A stretch of 51,512 nt of DNA from NCBI GenBank assembly GCA_902799905.1, contig CADCCB010000028.1, forward strand, positions 1-51,512. The letters are read 5' to 3'. The notes beneath the pieces were generated by a model. It saw only the letters and a list, made by a program, of their open reading frames with translations. It had not been told where the DNA came from and made no database searches. Numbering within the stretch: position 1 is the first letter of the stretch; each line of letters opens with the position of its first letter. This document shows positions 34,267 through 43,258 of this stretch, piece by piece. The translations under genes and the position numbers were made by a program. Source of the stretch: an uncultured Prevotellaceae bacterium (lineage in GTDB: Bacteria; Bacteroidota; Bacteroidia; Bacteroidales; Bacteroidaceae).

Positions 34267-34287
34267 CCCCTCCCTCGCAGGGAGGGG
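34267..34287. repeat. CCCCTCCCT/AGGGAGGGG palindrome
   Basis: A 9-bp perfect stem with a 3-base loop, in the 63-bp gap between the pump and outer-membrane genes. It continues into the TTAGGGGTGAG motif common to this repeat family. Confidence 0.8.
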
Positions 34288-34300
34288 TTAGGGGTGAGTC

Positions 34301-37300
34301 CTATTTCTGCAGTTCATATTCCACGGGACGGTTGGCATACTGCTGCAACTCGGTGGTCACATCAGGATTCTCCTCGTCGCCCTCGAACTTCATGGGGCTG
34401 AACTTCTCCTGCAGCGTCTGGAAGATGACGAACAGGCCAGGCACCACAAGGATCTGGAGCAGCGTGCCGATGAGCATACCACCCACGGCAGCGGCACCCA
34501 GCGTCTGGTTACCATTCTTACCCACACCACTTGCAAACATCATTGGCAGCAGACCGATGACCATGGCCAGGGAGGTCATGAGGATAGGACGCAGACGGGC
34601 TGCGGCACCCAGGACGGCCGACCATGAGATGGCCATACCCGTCTGGCGGCGCTCAAGGGCAAACTGCACAATCAGGATGGCGTTCTTGGCCAACAGACCG
34701 ATCAGCATGATGAGCGAGATCTGCATGTAGATGTCGTTAGCATGTCCGAATATCATGGTGAACAGGAAACAGCCAGCCAGACCGAAGGGCACGGAGAGCA
34801 CCACGGCCAGCGGCAGAATGTAGGACTCGTACTGTGCCGACAGAATCAGGTAGATGAAGATGAAGCAGAGCACGAAGATGATGGCTGTGGTGTTGCTGGC
34901 CTTGGCCTCCTCACGCGTCAGACCCTGATAGTCGTAACTGTAGCCCGTAGGCAGCACCTCGGCTGCCACCTCCTGGGCGGCCTTGATAGCCTCACCAGTA
35001 GAGTAGCCGTTGGCCACGGTAGCCGTCACGTTGATAGATGTGAACAGGTTGAAGCGGTTGATGTTCATAGGACCATAGACGCGCTCCAGTTGGCAGAACT
35101 CACCGGCAGGAGCCATGCCGCCAGGCGTACGCACATAGATGCTGTTGAGCGACTCGGGCGTCATACGCGACTCGGGCGTACCTTGTATCATCACACGATA
35201 GAGTTTACCATAACTGTTGAAGTTGGAGGCATACAGACCGCCATAATAACCCTGCAGGGTGGTGAGCACCGTCTTGGGCGACACACCAGACTGCTTACAC
35301 TTGGCCACATCGACATGCACCATGTACTGCGGATAGTTGGGGTTGTAGGAGGTCATAGCCGTCTGGAACTCCGGACGCTTGTTCAGTTCTGCCAGATATT
35401 CCTTTACGATGCCGAAGAACCTGTTCAGGTCGCCACCCGTGCGGTCCTGCATCACCAGCGACACACCAGAGTTGGCCGAGAAGCCAGGAATCATAGGCGG
35501 TGCGAATGCCAGGATCTGGGCATCCTTGATGTGAGCCGTCTTGACGAAGATCTGGGCGATGACGCCCGTTGACTCGTAGGGGTTGAGGAAGAAACGGTAG
35601 ATGCCGTCACCTTCCCACAGGCCGGAGATTTTCCACCACAAGCCCTTCTGACGCTCTTCAAACGGCTTCAACTTGATGATGAACGTAGCCTGGTCACTAC
35701 CTGCACCAGCAATGAAGTTGTAGCCCTGCACCATCTCACGGTTCATGATGGCAGGGTCGGCAGCCAGGATGGAGTCCACCTGGGCCACCACTTCCTTGGT
35801 GCGAGCCTCTGACGTGGCGGGAGGCATGGATACAGTACAGAAGATGGTGCCGGTATCCTCATCAGGTACCAGACCAGACTTCGTGGTCAGCATCGTTGCC
35901 ACCAGGGCAGCAATACCCAGAAGCACCGTAAACAGCACGGGGATGGGCTTACGCACCAGTTTCTCCACGTTGCCCTTGTATTTGCCCAGAATCTTGTCGT
36001 AGGAAGCATTGAACGCTGCATGGAAACGGTCGATCATCGACATCTTCTTCGCATGGCCATCCTTGTCGTGAGGCTTCAGGAAGACGGCACACAAGGCGGG
36101 CGACAGTGTCAGGGCGTTCAGGGCCGAGATGAAGATGCTGACAGCCATCGTCACACCAAACTCACGGTAGAAGGTACCGCTGGTGCCTCCGATGAACGAC
36201 ACGGGGATGAACACCGAAGCCATCACCAGCGTGATGGAGATGATAGCACCCGAGATCTCGTTCATGGCATCGATGGATGCCGTCAAAGGACTCTTGTAGC
36301 CTTGGTCGAGTTTTGCATGCACGGCCTCAACCACCACAATGGCATCGTCGACCACAATGGCAATAGCCAACAGCAAGGCCGACAACGTAAGGAGGTTGAT
36401 GGAGAAGCCCATCAGGTTGAGGAAGAAGAAGGTACCTACGAGTGACACTGGCACGGCGATAAGCGGAATAAGCGTCGAACGCCAGTCCTGCAGGAAGAAG
36501 TAGATCACAAGGAACACCAGTATCAGCGTGAAGAAGAGGGTGAAGACCACCTCCTCGATAGCGGCATAGAGGAACTCCGTGACATCGTAGTTGATCTTGT
36601 ACACCATGCCAGGAGGCATCAACTCCTTCTGAGATTCAAGTTCGGCCTTCACCTGCTTGGCAATCTCGTTGGCGTTGGAGCCAGCCACCTGCTGCACCAT
36701 CGTCAGGATAGAGGGCAGGCCGTTGTTGTGCATCGACACAGAATAGCCCTCGCCCCCCAACTCGATATCGGCTATATCCTTCAGTTTCAGTGTCTGGCCA
36801 TTGGCATCGCTCACGATGATGATATTGCCAAACTCCTCGGCATTCTTGAAGCGGCCGGTATAGCGCATGGCATACTCGAATGACACGTCGCTCTGCTCAC
36901 CAAACTTACCAGGGGCAGCCTCGATGTTCTGTTCGGCCAGGGCGGCTGAGATGTCGCTAGGCATCAGGCCATGCTGCTTCAGCACGTCGGGCTTCAGCCA
37001 AATGCGCATGGCATAGGTCTTGGAACTGAAACTCGAAGCATCGCCCACACCCTCGATACGCTTCAGGGCAGGCACGATGTTAATGGCATTATAGTTGGTC
37101 AGGAACTCATCGTCGTAACGGCCATCGCTAGTCAGCGAGTACATGATGACCTGTGAAGACTGGCGCTTGACGACACGCACGCCAATCTGGTTGACCTCGG
37201 CCGGCAGCAATGATGCAGCCTGCGATACGCGGTTCTGCACGTTCACAGCACACATGTCAGGATTCATGCCCTGACGGAACATCACCTGAATCATGGCTGA

Positions 37301-37558
37301 GCCAGGCGATGCGGTAGAGGTGATATAGTCCATGCCCTCCACACCGTTGATACTCTCCTCCAACGGCGTGATGACAGCATTTTTCACCGTCTCAGCATCA
37401 GCACCAGGGTAACTGGTTATCACCATGATGTTAGGCGGTGCGATATTGGGGTACTGCTCAATAGGCAGCGACACCAGTCCGATGAAACCCAGCAGGACGA
37501 TGAGGATTGAGATCACCGTCGACAATACCGGGCGTTTGATAAAGGTTGTAAAAGTCAT
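34301..37558 (-). CDS. RND multidrug efflux transporter, inner-membrane pump (HAE1 family)
   Basis: 1085 residues, the AcrB-type proton/drug antiporter. N-terminal MTFTTFIKRPVLSTVISILI, twelve predicted membrane helices, two large periplasmic loops. TM4 carries AIAIVVDDAIVVVE with the Asp-Asp proton-relay pair; FGFVFLxxF-type duplicated halves are clear (HANDIYMQISLIMLIGLLAK). The C-terminal tail of about 35 residues is polar. Exact substrates cannot be told from sequence. It follows the adaptor gene by 28 bp. Confidence 0.95.
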   Translation of the reverse strand: MTFTTFIKRPVLSTVISILIVLLGFIGLVSLPIEQYPNIAPPNIMVITSYPGADAETVKNAVITPLEESINGVEGMDYITSTASPGSAMIQVMFRQGMNPDMCAVNVQNRVSQAASLLPAEVNQIGVRVVKRQSSQVIMYSLTSDGRYDDEFLTNYNAINIVPALKRIEGVGDASSFSSKTYAMRIWLKPDVLKQHGLMPSDISAALAEQNIEAAPGKFGEQSDVSFEYAMRYTGRFKNAEEFGNIIIVSDANGQTLKLKDIADIELGGEGYSVSMHNNGLPSILTMVQQVAGSNANEIAKQVKAELESQKELMPPGMVYKINYDVTEFLYAAIEEVVFTLFFTLILVFLVIYFFLQDWRSTLIPLIAVPVSLVGTFFFLNLMGFSINLLTLSALLLAIAIVVDDAIVVVEAVHAKLDQGYKSPLTASIDAMNEISGAIISITLVMASVFIPVSFIGGTSGTFYREFGVTMAVSIFISALNALTLSPALCAVFLKPHDKDGHAKKMSMIDRFHAAFNASYDKILGKYKGNVEKLVRKPIPVLFTVLLGIAALVATMLTTKSGLVPDEDTGTIFCTVSMPPATSEARTKEVVAQVDSILAADPAIMNREMVQGYNFIAGAGSDQATFIIKLKPFEERQKGLWWKISGLWEGDGIYRFFLNPYESTGVIAQIFVKTAHIKDAQILAFAPPMIPGFSANSGVSLVMQDRTGGDLNRFFGIVKEYLAELNKRPEFQTAMTSYNPNYPQYMVHVDVAKCKQSGVSPKTVLTTLQGYYGGLYASNFNSYGKLYRVMIQGTPESRMTPESLNSIYVRTPGGMAPAGEFCQLERVYGPMNINRFNLFTSINVTATVANGYSTGEAIKAAQEVAAEVLPTGYSYDYQGLTREEAKASNTTAIIFVLCFIFIYLILSAQYESYILPLAVVLSVPFGLAGCFLFTMIFGHANDIYMQISLIMLIGLLAKNAILIVQFALERRQTGMAISWSAVLGAAARLRPILMTSLAMVIGLLPMMFASGVGKNGNQTLGAAAVGGMLIGTLLQILVVPGLFVIFQTLQEKFSPMKFEGDEENPDVTTELQQYANRPVEYELQK

Positions 37559-37586
37559 ACCTATTTACTATTTGACAATTTACAGT

Positions 37587-38762
37587 TTATTTCATAGAAG
37601 AGACAATATCTCCTGCGCTCATGGCACGGGCCTGCTCCTCTATCTTCTCCTGATAGCGCTGGGGCGTGATGGGCACAATCTCCATCTGGTCACTCAACTT
37701 GGTGATGCCGTGGGTCACGTATTTGTCGCCAATGTTCAGACCGCTGGTCACAATATAGTTGTTACCGTCGTTCTGAGGATCGACGGTAATCTCGGTATAG
37801 GCCACCTTGTTGCTGTCTTTAAGCAGATAGATAAACTTCTTGTTCTGCACCTCTGTGACTACAGACTGGGGGATGACAATAGCCTCACTGGCCGAACGGG
37901 GAATGATGATCGAGCCAGAGCCACCGCTCTTCAGCACCTTCTCAGGATTGGCGAAGCGGGCCTTCAACTGCACGGAACCGGTTGTCTGGTCAATGACGCC
38001 ACTGACGGACACCACCTTACCTTCAACGCCATAGACCGAGCCGTCGGCCAGTTGCAACTTCACCGGTGGGAAGGCATCGATGGCGCCACGCATGCCACCC
38101 TCGCCCTGCGACATGGCCAGGATGCCACGTTCAGGCAGAGAGAAGTAGACATCCATCTGGCTGATGTCAGCCACATGAGTCAGCACGTTGCTGCCGCTGA
38201 CCAGGGCACCCTTCTTGTAAGGCAGCGTGCCGACGACACCTGCCGAGGGGCTCTTCACGTAGCAGAAACTCAGGTTCTCCTTGGCCGAAGCCAGACCGGC
38301 CTGGGCCTGAGACAACTGGGCCTGGGCACTCAAATAACTATTCTCAGCCGTCTGCAACTCATATTCGCCGATAACCTTATTTGCAAAGAGTTGCTTCGAG
38401 TTCTCGTAAGTCAACTTGGCGGTGTTCACCTGGCTCTGTGCTGTATTCACGGCTGCCTGGGACTGACGTACCTGGGCCTGATAAGTCTCGTTGTCAATCA
38501 CGAAGAGCAGTTGTCCGGCACTCACCGTCTGTCCTTCTGTCACGCAGATCTGTGTAAGGAATCCCGAAGTCTTGGGACGGATCTCCACATCCTGAATACC
38601 ATTAATCGTGGCAGGATAGGTCGTCTGCAGGTCTGCGTTCTGTGCGGTAACCGTTTCCACGGGATACTCGTTGTCGCCAAAAGTGGGACGACCGCCGCCA
38701 CCACCACATGCCATCAGCATGGCAGCAGCACCTGCAACCAATAAAATTCTTCTCGTTTTCAT
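37587..38762 (-). CDS. RND efflux periplasmic adaptor (membrane fusion protein)
   Basis: 391 residues. The lipobox LMACGGGGG gives a lipoprotein anchored in the inner membrane. Domains in order: barrel-sandwich start (IRPKTSGFLTQICVTEGQTV), coiled-coil hairpin with many Gln/Ala (SQAAVNTAQSQVNTAKLTYE), return strand, then beta-barrel and membrane-proximal parts. First gene of the pump operon, with a promoter 80 bp upstream. Confidence 0.94.
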   Translation of the reverse strand: MKTRRILLVAGAAAMLMACGGGGGRPTFGDNEYPVETVTAQNADLQTTYPATINGIQDVEIRPKTSGFLTQICVTEGQTVSAGQLLFVIDNETYQAQVRQSQAAVNTAQSQVNTAKLTYENSKQLFANKVIGEYELQTAENSYLSAQAQLSQAQAGLASAKENLSFCYVKSPSAGVVGTLPYKKGALVSGSNVLTHVADISQMDVYFSLPERGILAMSQGEGGMRGAIDAFPPVKLQLADGSVYGVEGKVVSVSGVIDQTTGSVQLKARFANPEKVLKSGGSGSIIIPRSASEAIVIPQSVVTEVQNKKFIYLLKDSNKVAYTEITVDPQNDGNNYIVTSGLNIGDKYVTHGITKLSDQMEIVPITPQRYQEKIEEQARAMSAGDIVSSMK

Positions 38763-38844
38763 ATCAAAAATACTACTTCTAAATTTATATATAAATTCTA
38801 ATTTTTTATTGTCGGCAACACCCTCTGATGTTAAAATGAGGCTG

Positions 38845-38852
38845 CAAAGTTA
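38845..38852 (-). promoter_or_regulatory. -7 box of the efflux operon
   Basis: TAACTTTG on the minus strand. The -33 element is weak: only TCTG-like bases at the right distance. The leader to the adaptor gene is about 75 bases of AT-rich sequence. No operator palindrome is obvious. Confidence 0.5.
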
Positions 38853-38917
38853 CAAAAAAGAAGCATAAGTCAGATTACTTACACCTCTTTTTTATACTTA
38901 ATTAGCAAAAGGCACGA

Positions 38918-40591
38918 CTATCCCTGACGGGGGGCAAGCCCCATCTCACGGGCTTTCTGCAGGAGAAGTTGCATGAGCGGCTCGCGTTCGTTCTCCACCT
39001 TGTTGTCGAGGACAGCATCTTTCAGGAACTGTTTTAACACACCCACCTCACGAGAGGGTTTCAGGTCGAAGATCTGCATGATCTCATTACCGTCGATGAC
39101 AGGCTGCAGCAGGCGCTTGTAGTCCTTTTCCTTCAGGTCGGCCAGTTTCTCGCGTACCATGCGGAAGTTCTCGAGGAACATTTTCTTGCGCACCTCGTTC
39201 TTCGAGGTGATGTCGGCTTCGCAGAGCGTCATCAGGTCGTCAATATCGTCGCCAGCATCATTGAGCAAGCGGCGTACGGCGCTATCGGTCACCTCGCTAT
39301 CGGCAATCACCTGAGGCCGCATGTGCAAGTCGACGAGTTTCTGCACGTATTTCATCTCAGGCCCCAGCGGCAGTTTCAGCCTTCGGAAGATCTCAGGCAC
39401 CATCTTCGCCCCAATGTAATTATGGTTATGGAACGTCCAGCCCGTAGCCGGATCCCACCGCTTCGACTTCGTCTTGCCGATGTCATGGAGTAGGGCGGAC
39501 CAGCGGAGATAAAGGGAAGAGTGAATAGTGAAAAGTGAATAATTTCCTTCCGGAGTCCCATTTGCACTTGCATCATAGGCGGTAGCCGCTCGAGCTTGCT
39601 CGCTTTCACCAAGCGGAGCGACTGAAAGAAATTTTTCACTATTCACTCTTCGTTTTTCACTTAAAACCACATTCTCCAGCACCTCCAGCGTGTGATAGAA
39701 ATTGTTCTTGTGGGCACGACCGTTCTTCTGTTCTACGATATCGAGGGCGGCCAGTTCGGGCAGGATGATGTTGAGCAGACCGCTACGCTGCAAATCCACA
39801 AAACCCTTACTGGGATGCTGCGACATGATGATCTTGTTGAGTTCCACCTCGATGCGCTCACCACTAACAATCTTGATACGTGACGCCATGCGCTCCAGAG
39901 CCTCGAAGGTCTCGTCTTCAATCTGGAAGTTGAGTTGGGTGGCAAAGCGGATGCAACGCATCATGCGCAGGGGGTCGTCGCTGAAGGTTACCTCCGGATC
40001 GAGCGGCGTGGCAATGATGCCATCCTCCAGGTCAGCCAGTCCGTTGAAGGGATCGACAAGTTCGCCAAAGCGGCTCTTATTCAGACAGATAGCCATCGCG
40101 TTGATTGTGAAGTCACGACGGTTCTGGTCATCCTCCAATGTCCCGTCCTCCACTACAGGTTTCCGCGAGTCATGACTGTAACTCTCACGGCGGGCACCAA
40201 CGAATTCCACTTCAACAAATGAGGAATGAGAAATGAGAAATGAGGAATGCAAATGATCAAATGAAGAAATGTCATCCTGAGTTGCTGGTGCAGCGTCATT
40301 TAGGCATTTCTCATTTCTCATTTGGGCTTTCACCTGCGCCGTCCCAAAATTCTTGAAGACGCTCAGATGAGCCTTACGGCCTAGCATCCGCTTCAGTTCC
40401 TTGGCAACGGCGATGCCACTGCCCACCACCACGACATCGATATCGTTAGACGGGCGTTCCAAAAAGATGTCACGCACGTAGCCGCCTACCACATAGCATT
40501 CCACGCCCAAGCGGTCGGCTGCCTCGCTAATCATGTGAAATATATCCTGGTCGAGTATCTCGGCCAGTTCTTCATCGGAGTATAATTTCAT
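38918..40591 (-). CDS. cca: CCA-adding tRNA nucleotidyltransferase with two in-frame repeat inserts
   Basis: Completes tRNA 3' ends, needed here since tRNA-Pro lacks encoded CCA. From the ATG at 40591 (MKLYSDEELAEIL) 557 residues; the frame back to 40720 covers promoter repeats. Class II motifs: GGYVRD at 36-41, DIDVVVV, then RRDFTINAMA, and an HD domain with LLHDIGK. Residues about 89-125 (MRNEKCLNDA...) and 311-359 (SEKFLSVAPLGESEQARAAT...) interrupt conserved blocks and are encoded by repeat arrays. The family is usually shorter by about their combined length. Confidence 0.93.
   Translation of the reverse strand: MKLYSDEELAEILDQDIFHMISEAADRLGVECYVVGGYVRDIFLERPSNDIDVVVVGSGIAVAKELKRMLGRKAHLSVFKNFGTAQVKAQMRNEKCLNDAAPATQDDISSFDHLHSSFLISHSSFVEVEFVGARRESYSHDSRKPVVEDGTLEDDQNRRDFTINAMAICLNKSRFGELVDPFNGLADLEDGIIATPLDPEVTFSDDPLRMMRCIRFATQLNFQIEDETFEALERMASRIKIVSGERIEVELNKIIMSQHPSKGFVDLQRSGLLNIILPELAALDIVEQKNGRAHKNNFYHTLEVLENVVLSEKRRVNSEKFLSVAPLGESEQARAATAYDASANGTPEGNYSLFTIHSSLYLRWSALLHDIGKTKSKRWDPATGWTFHNHNYIGAKMVPEIFRRLKLPLGPEMKYVQKLVDLHMRPQVIADSEVTDSAVRRLLNDAGDDIDDLMTLCEADITSKNEVRKKMFLENFRMVREKLADLKEKDYKRLLQPVIDGNEIMQIFDLKPSREVGVLKQFLKDAVLDNKVENEREPLMQLLLQKAREMGLAPRQG
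39516..39660. repeat. Repeat element with inverted heptamer arrays inside cca (insert 2)
   Basis: Left heptamers AGTGAAT, AGTGAAA, AGTGAAT (39520-39540) face the inverse TTTTCAC, TATTCAC, TCTTCGT, TTTTCAC (39633-39660); a 19-bp exact inverted repeat links the ends (39516-39534 with 39633-39651). In between lies the GGCGGTAGCCGC core (39578 on), identical for about 62 bases with the 83-bp element at 22724. The insert keeps the frame. Confidence 0.9.
40218..40325. repeat. Repeat element with inverted heptamer arrays inside cca (insert 1)
   Basis: AATGAGG, AATGAGA, AATGAGA, AATGAGG, AATGCAA (40218-40252) on the left, CATTTCT, CATTTCT, CATTTGG (40305-40325) on the right, which are inverse to each other, with about 50 bases between. 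At 108 bp (36 codons) it is an exact frame-keeping insert. Confidence 0.85.
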
Positions 40592-40614
40592 TCGATTTTT
40601 CTTCTTTGCGTCTG

Positions 40615-40646
40615 CAAAGGTACGAATAAGCGAGCGAAAAACCAAA
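40615..40646 (-). promoter_or_regulatory. Promoter of cca, in a promoter-bearing repeat
   Basis: On the minus strand TTTG (40646-40643), 20-bp spacer, TACCTTTG (40622-40615). Lies 24 bp before the cca ATG. Confidence 0.75.
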
Positions 40647-40776
40647 TTTATTTGAGTTTTTCCGAGCGGAAGTACATTCGACCGATAGGTCAAAGGTACG
40701 AATAAGCGAGCAAAATGCAAAAGGAAAACAAGTTTTTCTTTTCATTTTCGAGCGAAAGTACCTAAGACCAAAGGTC
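40615..40776. repeat. Two tandem, diverged, promoter-bearing repeats
   Basis: Units 40615-40690 and 40691-40776 both start CAAAGGTACGAATAAGCGAG (so on the minus strand each ends in a TACCTTTG box) and both contain CGAGCG(G/A)AAGTAC and then GACC. The second unit also has TTTG 19 bp ahead of its box. A decayed third start follows at about 40776. Related sequence in opposite direction lies at 43155-43249. Confidence 0.75.
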
Positions 40777-40821
40777 AGAGTACCAATAAATGAGCGAATA
40801 ACAAAAAAAATTGCCGTTTTT

Positions 40822-40852
40822 CTTGTTTTTACGTTTTTTTGTGTTATCTTTG
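40822..40852 (+). promoter_or_regulatory. Promoter of the PAP2 gene
   Basis: CTTG 40822-40825, 19-bp spacer, TATCTTTG 40845-40852, 34 bp before the ATG. Confidence 0.75.
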
Positions 40853-40885
40853 CACTCAGAAAGTAAACAAAACACATTATTTATC

Positions 40886-42661
40886 ATGAAAAAAATAATC
40901 TTAATGATTGTGGCTATAGCCATGACAACAGGCATTCAGGCAGAAAAGGTCTGGGAGATGGAGCCCCTGAAACTGCAGGTGCCTGAGATGAAACCAGAAC
41001 TGGTTCAGATCACAGAAGATCCCATCGTCTTCGACTTCGAGGAAATGGCACCAGAGCCGAAAATGGACTTCGATTTCTTCAAGCAGAAGACCAATCCAGA
41101 CGTGAAGCCCTACAAGGTGATGGACGACCTGACCTTTGTGGGAATTCCCATCTTTGCCGCCGGTTGGGCCATCAAGGGCGACAAGGCCATGTTCCGCGTG
41201 AATGACGAGAATGGAAAGAAGAACACCCAACTGCTGACGGACTTCAAGACTAGCATTGATGACTACACCCAGTATTTCGGTCCTGCCCTGACCGTCGGTC
41301 TGAAACTCGGTGGCTACGAGGGCCGTAGTGACTGGCCACGTTTCGCCGCCAGTGCCGCCATGTCGTATGGTATCATGGCAGCCCTGGTCAACGGTATCAA
41401 ATATACTGCCAAGGAGATGCGTCCTGACGGATCGACGGCCAACTCATGGCCTTCTGGTCACACAGCCACCTCTTTCGTGGGTGCCACCATCCTGCACAAG
41501 GAGTATGGTCTGACACGCTCGCCCTGGTTCTCTGTAGCAGGCTACGGCGTTGCCACCGCCACTGGTGTGATGCGTGTGCTGAACAACCGCCACTGGGTGA
41601 GCGACGTGCTCTCAGGTGCTGGTATCGGTATCATGTCAACCGAGTTGGCCTACGCCCTCAGCGACGTATTCTTCAAGGGTAAGGGCCTGCTGCGCAACGA
41701 CTTGGTGGGCGATATCAACAACCCCTCGTTCTTCAGCATCTCCATGGGTCTTGGCCTTGGCGGCAAGAATATCGGCTTCGATGCCAACGATGTGGTGAAC
41801 AAGGAGGCATTCGAGGCCGTCGGTTATGTTTTTGATGGTGACGACGAAGACAACAATCTGGGTATCAACTTCCGTGCAGCAACGGTGGTTGATGCTGAAG
41901 GTGCATACTTCATCAACAAATATGTGGGCTTCGGTGGCCGTTTGCGCGTAAGAGCCATGTCAGCCAAGTCGTTCGGACAGTATGCCGATATCTCCAGCGA
42001 GGCCATGCTGACAGGATGGGATGAGATTACTGCCGTCTACAGTTTGATAGGAACGCCTGTCTCAGAAAGCGATCTGATTGCCGGAGGCTCGCCCGTTGAT
42101 GAGGTTGGCGGTATCGTGAGAAGTGACCACCTGACGGAGTTCACAGGTAGTGCAGGTATCTACTTCAACATTCCCCTGTGCAGCCAACTGGCACTGGGCA
42201 CCAAACTTCTCGTGGGCCGTTCCATCACTCAGGAACTGGACATCGACGGCTATGCCAAGGGTCACGTGAAGAACATCAACTACCAACTGCAACTTCAGAA
42301 CGGCGATATCGTTGGTGGCACGATGGACAAACCAGTAAGCACTGGCCAGACATACGACACCCAGTGGAACTATATGACGCTGGGAGCCAACAACAGCACC
42401 TCATGGGGCACAGGCATCTCGTTGACCTACCGCTACAAGTCGAATTTCGCATGGAAACTGTTCCTCGACTACGACCTCACCGAGAAGACTTACACCTTGA
42501 ACTACGACCCTTATGGCTATCTGCGCGACGGACTGACCAAGCCCTCTTACGATATCATCAAGATGCTGACTGAAGACCCCATGTTCAACGGTATGGAGTT
42601 GTCGAAGAGAAAGAACATGCACTATTTCACCCTTGGTGCTTCGTTTGCCATCAATTTCTAA
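40886..42661 (+). CDS. PAP2-family phosphatase with C-terminal beta-barrel-like domain
   Basis: 591 residues from the ATG at 40886 (signal MKKIILMIVAIAMTTGIQAE); the frame back to 40811 covers the promoter. The three acid-phosphatase motifs are complete: K172-x6-R179-P180, P189-S-G-H192, and R230-x5-H236-x3-D240. So it should remove phosphate from a lipid, such as lipid A or undecaprenyl pyrophosphate, on the outer side of a membrane. Residues about 300-591 are amphipathic strands with an aromatic end (GASFAINF), like an outer-membrane barrel. The combination is found in Bacteroidales; substrate unknown. Confidence 0.88.
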   Translation: MKKIILMIVAIAMTTGIQAEKVWEMEPLKLQVPEMKPELVQITEDPIVFDFEEMAPEPKMDFDFFKQKTNPDVKPYKVMDDLTFVGIPIFAAGWAIKGDKAMFRVNDENGKKNTQLLTDFKTSIDDYTQYFGPALTVGLKLGGYEGRSDWPRFAASAAMSYGIMAALVNGIKYTAKEMRPDGSTANSWPSGHTATSFVGATILHKEYGLTRSPWFSVAGYGVATATGVMRVLNNRHWVSDVLSGAGIGIMSTELAYALSDVFFKGKGLLRNDLVGDINNPSFFSISMGLGLGGKNIGFDANDVVNKEAFEAVGYVFDGDDEDNNLGINFRAATVVDAEGAYFINKYVGFGGRLRVRAMSAKSFGQYADISSEAMLTGWDEITAVYSLIGTPVSESDLIAGGSPVDEVGGIVRSDHLTEFTGSAGIYFNIPLCSQLALGTKLLVGRSITQELDIDGYAKGHVKNINYQLQLQNGDIVGGTMDKPVSTGQTYDTQWNYMTLGANNSTSWGTGISLTYRYKSNFAWKLFLDYDLTEKTYTLNYDPYGYLRDGLTKPSYDIIKMLTEDPMFNGMELSKRKNMHYFTLGASFAINF

Positions 42662-42664
42662 CGC

Positions 42665-43078
42665 ATGAGGAGAATACATATCATCTATATAATAGCAATT
42701 GTTGCCACACTGCTTACTGCAGCATGTGGCAACAATTCGCGTAGAGACGAGATAGAACAGCGCAAGGAAGCACTCAAGCGCCATCAGGACTCGTCGCTGC
42801 TGGCCGCCCAGCAGGAACTGGCCTTTGTCGACTCAACGCTGGAAGCAGTAAAGGCGGAATACGAGCAGAAGAAAGCCGAAGTGGAACGCCACAAGGCCGA
42901 ACTGACAGCCACCGCCGAGGAACTGACAGCCCTGACCATGCTGGGACTCAGGCGCGACTCGCTGCAGGCCCAATGGAACCTGTTGGGAGCCAAGATCAGG
43001 TATATCCGTCAGAAGCAGAGCGAAGGCGAGAGCGGGTTGAAAGATGAGGGTCGAGAGACTGGAGAAAACGAAAAGTGA
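42665..43078 (+). CDS. Small coiled-coil lipoprotein
   Basis: 137 residues. Signal peptide with lipobox LLTAAC (Cys at 21), then a long Lys/Glu/Gln/Ala coiled coil (about 27-120, EAVKAEYEQKKAEVERHKAE). It starts 3 bp after the PAP2 stop, so it is co-translated. The last codons (GENEK) and stop lie in a repeat array. Function unknown; maybe a periplasmic scaffold. Confidence 0.75.
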   Translation: MRRIHIIYIIAIVATLLTAACGNNSRRDEIEQRKEALKRHQDSSLLAAQQELAFVDSTLEAVKAEYEQKKAEVERHKAELTATAEELTALTMLGLRRDSLQAQWNLLGAKIRYIRQKQSEGESGLKDEGRETGENEK

Positions 43079-43146
43079 AGTGCCAAAAAGTTAAAAAAGG
43101 TAGTGCGACGGCAAATTCTTCACGCTTCACTCTTCACTTTTAACTT
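43071..43146. repeat. Inverted heptamer arrays after the lipoprotein gene
   Basis: The right array TCTTCAC, GCTTCAC, TCTTCAC, TTTTAAC (43117-43144) is regular. The left side (GTGAAGT, GCCAAAA, AGTTAAA from 43075) is less so, but AAGTTAAAA and TTTTAACTT are inverse. Together they could act as a hairpin after the gene. Confidence 0.6.
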
Positions 43147-43218
43147 AAAATGAGTACCTTTGAGCCAGGCTCGAAAGTACTTTCGTTCGACAATAAAAAC
43201 AAAAAAAGGAAATTTTGT

Positions 43219-43249
43219 TTTGTATTGTTCTCACTTATTCGTACCTTTG
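43219..43249 (+). promoter_or_regulatory. Promoter of the DUF1599 gene
   Basis: TTTG 43219-43222, 19-bp spacer, TACCTTTG 43242-43249. A second TACCTTTG lies upstream at 43155-43162. The ATG at 43259 is only 10 bp past the box, so the mRNA is leaderless or nearly so. Confidence 0.8.
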
Positions 43250-43258
43250 CACCCGAAT

